NCBI GenBank assembly: GCA_963736685.1
Contig: CAVTPZ010000005.1
Coordinates: 15,843 to 79,842 of the forward strand
Origin: DASUPK01 sp963736685
GTDB taxonomy: Bacteria > Actinomycetota > Thermoleophilia > Solirubrobacterales > 70-9
Direction: 5' to 3'
Length of the DNA stretch: 64,000 nt
Below, piece by piece: positions 60,417 through 64,000 of this stretch; position 1 is the first letter of the stretch; each line of letters starts with the position of its first letter. Position numbers and translations under genes: made by a program. Under the pieces are notes generated by a model that saw only the letters and a list, made by a program, of their open reading frames with translations, was not told the DNA's origin and made no database searches.

Positions 60417-60878
60417 ATGATTCTGAAGCTCCGTGAGCGGATGGCCACACGCGAAGAGGGATTCACCCGGATCGAGCTCCTGGTCGTCATGCTCATCATC
60501 GGAATCCGGCCGCGATCGCGATCCCGACGGTCTTCAACCAGAGGAACAAGGCAAGCGACTCGAGCGCCAAGGAGATGGCTCATACGGGCCAGGTGGCGGC
60601 GGAGACGATCGCCACTGACAACAACGGTTCCTACACCACGGTCAGCCCGACGACGCTGAATGCGATCGATTCGTCGATCTGATGCGGCGGGTACACCCCC
60701 GCATCCGTTCGCGAGCGCCGCAAGCGGAACCGCGAACAGCTGGAGCGAGACGATCACGTCTCCGACCGGCAACACGTTCACGATCGCCAAGAGCGGCACC
60801 GGCGTTCTGAGCTACACCTGCACCGTCCCGGCCGGTAACGACCGGGGTGGCTGCCCGACCGGCGGAAACTGGGGCTAA
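60417..60878 (+). pseudogene. Type IV pilin copy 1, two frame breaks
   Basis: Nearly identical to pilin 2. The leader and start of the helix (MILKLRERMATREEG, FTRIELLVVMLIIGI) are in frame, then a base is missing between 60507 and 60508 (CCGG where pilin 2 has CCTGG). A second indel near 60680 restores the original frame for the C-terminal part (AAGTPPHPFASAASGTANSW to GGCPTGGNWG). In between the frame carries a stop (60657-60659). The conserved L of GFTLIE also reads R. AAGGAG at 60404 is a good ribosome site. Directly behind the riboswitch. Confidence 0.8.
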
Positions 60879-60900
60879 TCCCAGCTAGCCGATCTGGGTG

Positions 60901-60934
60901 AGAGGGCGGGCCTTCAGGCCCGCCCTCTTTTTTT
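60901..60934 (+). terminator. Intrinsic terminator after pilin 1
   Basis: AGAGGGCGGGCC (60901-60912), loop TTCA, GGCCCGCCCTCT (60917-60928), T7. A textbook Rho-independent terminator, 23 nt after the pilin 1 stop. Confidence 0.92.
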
Positions 60935-61021
60935 CGCCAGCAGCGCTTTTTGGCCAATGGGCTAAAGGCCTGGGGATCGGGATCCGATCAAGGTCAAGTC
61001 CACGATTTGGAGGGAGAAAAG

Positions 61022-61486
61022 ATGTTCCAGAAGCTCCGTGAGCGGATGGCCACACGCGAAGAGGGATTCACCCTCATCGAGCTCCTGGTCGTCATGCTCA
61101 TCATCGGAATCCTGGCCGCGATCGCGATCCCGACGTTCTTCAACCAGAGGAACAAGGCAAGCGACTCGAGCGCCAAGGAGATGGCTCATACGGGCCAGGT
61201 GGCGGCGGAGACGATCGCCACTGACAACAACGGTTCCTACACCACGGTCAGCCCGACGACGCTCAACACGATCGACAGCTCGGTCAGGACCGCGGCCGGC
61301 ACTCCGCCGAAGCCGTTTGCCAGCGCCGCAAGCGGAACCGCGAACAGCTGGACCGAGACGATCACGTCTCCGACCGGCAACACGTTCACGATCGCCAAGA
61401 GCGGCACCGGCGTTCTGAGCTACACCTGCACCGTCCCGGCCGGTAACGACCGGGGTGGCTGCCCGACCGGCGGCAATTGGGGTTAA
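61022..61486 (+). CDS. pilA: Type IV pilin (intact copy 2)
   Basis: 154 residues. A 15-residue positively charged leader (MFQKLRERMATREEG), prepilin cleavage before FTLIELLVVMLIIGILAAIA with Glu5, then the globular part ending YTCTVPAGNDRGGCPTGGNWG with two cysteines for the C-terminal disulfide loop. GGAGGG precedes the ATG. This is the major-pilin candidate. It stands between two near-identical terminators, so it may have its own promoter as well as read-through from the riboswitch. Confidence 0.93.
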   Translation: MFQKLRERMATREEGFTLIELLVVMLIIGILAAIAIPTFFNQRNKASDSSAKEMAHTGQVAAETIATDNNGSYTTVSPTTLNTIDSSVRTAAGTPPKPFASAASGTANSWTETITSPTGNTFTIAKSGTGVLSYTCTVPAGNDRGGCPTGGNWG

Positions 61487-61514
61487 ACGCCCGCCGGCCA
61501 GTCTGCGTAAACAC

Positions 61515-61545
61515 GAGGGCGGGCCTTCGGGCCCGCCCTCTTTTT
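61515..61545 (+). terminator. Intrinsic terminator after pilin 2
   Basis: GAGGGCGGGCC (61515-61525), loop TTCG, GGCCCGCCCTC (61530-61540), T5. Almost the same as the terminator behind pilin 1, so the duplicated unit included the terminator. Confidence 0.92.
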
Positions 61546-61609
61546 CTTGCCGTCAACAGTTTTCGGTTACTCGCTGGAGGCCTCCGCTCCGCGGCCCGAT
61601 TCACCAGGG

Positions 61610-62075
61610 ATGTCGCAGAAGCTCAGTAAAGCGGATCGCCGTCGCGAGGAGGGTTTCACCCTCATCGAGGTCCTGGCCGTCATGGTCATCATCGGGATCC
61701 TGGCGGCGATCGCGATTCCGGCGTTCTTCAACCAGCGCAACAAGGCCAGCGACTCCGGTGCGAAGGAGATGGCGCACACGTCCCGGATTGCCATTGAGAC
61801 GCTGGGAAGCGACAACGACGGCTCCTACTCGACCGCCTCACCCACCGCCCTCAATGCGGTCGACAGGTCGATTCCGACCGCCGCCGGCTCGCCGTCCAAG
61901 CCGTACGTGAGCGCCGCGAGCGGGACCGCCGACAGCTGGACCCTCGACGATCACGGCGTCGACCGGCGACACCTTCACGGTCGCCAAGAACTCCTCCGGG
62001 GCCATCGCCTTCACCTGCACAGTTCCCGCCGGCAACGACCGCGGCGGTTGCCCGAGCGGCGGGAACTGGGGCTAG
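61610..62075 (+). pseudogene. Type IV pilin copy 3, frameshifted near the C-terminus
   Basis: A more diverged pilin: leader MSQKLSKADRRREEG, then FTLIEVLAVMVIIGILAAIA, PAFFNQRNKASDSGAKEMAHT and SAASGTADSWT. At CCC 61941-61943 there is one base too many; in the next frame the family ending goes on (STITASTGDTFTVAKNSSGA, TCTVPAGNDRGGCPSGGNWG, TAG at 62073-62075). With the extra base removed the product would be about 155 residues. As read, a different longer tail would be made. Confidence 0.75.
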
Positions 62076-62172
62076 CCGCACACGGGCGCCTCGTACGAAC
62101 GGCCATCGACATCAAATCCTCGGTATGGGCACGGGCCGCAAGCGTGCCGATGCATGGAACGAGCGTGTACCG

Positions 62173-63574
62173 ATGCAATCGCCGATCCTGAAAAGAATTC
62201 GCGAAGAGCAATCCGGCGTGACCATGATCGAGGTGTTGGTCGCGTCGATAGTTCTGCTCATCGCGTCCGCCGGCCTCTACATGTCGCTGACGGCTGGCAA
62301 CCGCGCCACGGCCCTCGAGCGCCATCGCGTCAAGGCCAACGACCTGGCGGAGCAGGAGCTCGAGCGGGTCCGGTCGCTGCGAATCGCGGACCTCTCGACC
62401 TGGAACTCGACGCGACGTGTCATGGAAGACGGCACCGAGCTGGCGTCCGGCGCGAGCTGTCCGGCGACAGGACAGACGTGTTACTCGGTCAGCTCGAGCA
62501 CTCAGTTCCTCACGGAGACCGCCTCGACCAACACCTGCGCCTCCGGCACCGGATCCCGCGACTACCTGCAGCTGTCGGTGTCGGTCACCTGGACCGGGAT
62601 CTCGGCACGCACATGCCGGCGACCGCGGGCACGGTGATCTCGCCGCCGAACGGGTCGCTCGTCCCCAACTCCGGGTCGCTGCTCGTCCAGGTCGACGACG
62701 CGAACAGCAACGGCATCTCCGGGGTGACGCTGAGCGGGAACGGCGCGGGTTCATTCACCGGAACCACCGGAGCGACCGGTTGCGTACTGTGGCGCAACCT
62801 TCCCGCCGGGAATTACTCGATGACCGCCGGCGGAGCGGCTTCCGGGATGGTGGACCCCGACGGGTTGCGCCTGTGCTGGAGGCTGTCAGCGTGGTCGATC
62901 AGGCCACCAATACGGTGAACCTTCAGTACGACCGCCCGGGGTCGATCCAGGGAATCACGTTCAGGACTCGCACCTACGGGGGCAGCCTGGTCAACTCGAC
63001 GGCCGACACCGCCGTGGTCTCTCAATCCGGCATGAGCCAGGTCAAGGTCTTCGGGACGGCGGGCGGCACCCGGCAGACGACCTTCAACACGGGCACGAAT
63101 CTCTTCCCCTTCACGTCGGCCTACACGGTCTACGCGGGCAGCTGCACCGCGAACGATCCGACGGCCGACCCGACCGCGACCGGCGCATACGGAAGCGCGA
63201 CGGTGCCTCCGGGCGGTAATGCGAACCTCACATCTCCGGGCTACATCCAGCTTCCCTCCCTGCTCGTCACCCTGCACAGCGGCTCGAGCTCGCTGAGTCC
63301 CGGTACGCCGGTCTCGGGCGGCGACGTGACGGTCACCGAGGCCGGCAGCCCAACCGGTTGCGGCGTCACCCGAGGGCTGACTACCAACACCAACACCAAC
63401 GGGCAGATTCCGGTGAACGGTGACGTCGGCCTGCCGTACGGGACCTACAACGTCTGCGCGAACAACTCGACCGCGACCGACCGGCGCGTCATGAGCTCGG
63501 TGGCCGTGCACAGCACCTCGGGGACGACCCTCGATGTCTATCTGGGCAGCCAGCCGGCGGGGACATGCCCATGA
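62173..63574 (+). pseudogene. PilV-like minor prepilin with large C-terminal region, two frame breaks
   Basis: ATG 62173, leader ending SG, then VTMIEVLVASIVLLIASAGL (prepilin helix with Glu5). The protein continues through three frames: to VTWTGIS (break near 62603), GTHMPATAGTVISPPNGSLV to AASGMVDPDG (break at GGG 62862-62864), then VAPVLEAVSVVDQATNTVNL to SQPAGTCP. Each break needs one added base. The joined product is about 467 residues and has carboxypeptidase-regulatory-like beta modules (GVTLSGNGAGSFTGTTGATG). The end ATGA overlaps the next prepilin gene. Confidence 0.7.
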
Positions 63575-64000
63575 GGTTGATGCGTGAACAGAGCGGATTC
63601 ACCCTGGTCGAGCTGATGATGACGATGATCGCGTCCCTGGTCGTGATGACCGCAATCGTGATGATGACCACCACGGCGCTCCGAAATCAGGACCGGATCA
63701 ACAGGCGAGTGGACGCAAGCCAGCGGGTCCGTCCGGTGTTGACCCGCGTCATGCAGGAGCTTCACTCCGCGTGCGTCGCCCCTCGCATCACCCCGGTCAT
63801 CGGAGACGGGACCGCGGGTGGCAGTACAGGAACACAGATCAAGTTTCTCTCCAAGAGCGACGCAACCGTCAGCCCGACGCCGGACCTGCACGTGATCAAC
63901 CTCAGCAGCGGGACCCTGAGCGAGACCGTCTACCCCGCCACAGGTGGCGCGGCTCCGAACTGGACCTTCTCCGGGACGCCCATCGCGGGTTGGAACGCCC
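63571..64000 (+). CDS. PilW-like minor prepilin, cut by window end
   Basis: 143 residues visible. Short leader MRLMREQSG, then FTLVELMMTMIASLVVMTAI with Glu5 and a GF cleavage site, followed by RRVDASQRVRPVLTRVMQEL. The last visible part is beta-rich. The start overlaps the stop of the PilV-like gene (ATGA), so both minor prepilins are coupled. The gene runs on beyond the window. Confidence 0.87.
   Translation, partial: MRLMREQSGFTLVELMMTMIASLVVMTAIVMMTTTALRNQDRINRRVDASQRVRPVLTRVMQELHSACVAPRITPVIGDGTAGGSTGTQIKFLSKSDATVSPTPDLHVINLSSGTLSETVYPATGGAAPNWTFSGTPIAGWNA

Noticed and set aside
60935..61021. Second riboswitch in front of pilin 2
   Set aside because: The spacer lacks the GGCAAACC and GGGACGCAAA motifs; only the copy before pilin 1 has them.

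Overview
The window is high-GC chromosomal DNA from an actinobacterium. I favour the class Thermoleophilia (Solirubrobacterales-like). The clues are several secreted proteins with Lys/Cys-rich basic segments, many luciferase-like F420-type oxidoreductases, DUF4126 and DUF5679 proteins, a FGLLP-type membrane protein, a two-component style pilus (PilB/PilT/PilC) and an ergothioneine pair. No rRNA, tRNA, CRISPR array, transposase, integrase or phage gene was found.

Layout. 0-3.1 kb: galU, membrane protein, NUDIX hydrolase, msrA. 3.2-6.5 kb: a degraded accessory patch with two paralogous secreted proteins (one broken), one intact SnoaL-like gene and four SnoaL-like C-terminal fragments, spaced by small palindromes. 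6.5-14.5 kb: SHOCT membrane protein, RTX-repeat protein, amidase, metallo-hydrolase, PAS protein, DUF5679, thiolase and an LLM oxidoreductase. 14.6-22.9 kb: DUF4126, TetR plus secreted hydrolase, a VLCAD-like acyl-CoA dehydrogenase, a frameshifted PIG-V-like mannosyltransferase, lipoprotein, L-2-hydroxyglutarate oxidase. 22.9-26.7 kb: ATP-dependent DNA ligase and LigD-type polymerase as separate genes with a SpoIIM-like protein and an AbiEi/DUF559 protein between them. 26.7-34.8 kb: enoyl-CoA hydratase, thioesterase, pyruvate kinase coupled to a CtpE-like P-type ATPase, an Xre-RES toxin-antitoxin pair, a secreted Ig-like protein. 34.9-43.8 kb: F420-type oxidoreductase, pntAA-pntAB-pntB operon, LapA, surface and membrane proteins, SDR. 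43.9-51.5 kb: egtB-egtD, carotenoid oxygenase with divergent PadR regulator, LLM oxidoreductase, glpX, YihY. 51.6-53.4 kb: rpoD with promoter and leader terminator. 53.5-64 kb: a type IV pilus locus (PilU-like ATPase, thioredoxin-like membrane protein, PilB, PilT, PilC, then a c-di-GMP-I riboswitch, three tandem pilins and two minor prepilins, the last cut by the window end).

The strongest signals for new biology are: (1) a near-textbook GEMM/c-di-GMP-I aptamer (60264-60357) directly before the pilin array, with an 11-nt repeat downstream that offers a plausible switching partner; (2) a family of five 90-105 bp palindromic elements that fill the space from the stop codon of one gene to the next stop codon or just past it; (3) the tandem pilin array with two frame-disrupted copies; (4) a thioredoxin-like gene inside the pilus operon; (5) an intrinsic terminator between the rpoD promoter and its start codon.

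Caution: at least eight single-base frame breaks occur in otherwise well conserved genes (PIG-V-like, thioredoxin-like, GNAT, pilin 1 twice, pilin 3, PilV-like twice), several at short G or C runs. Uncorrected indel errors in the assembly are a serious alternative to real decay or phase variation.
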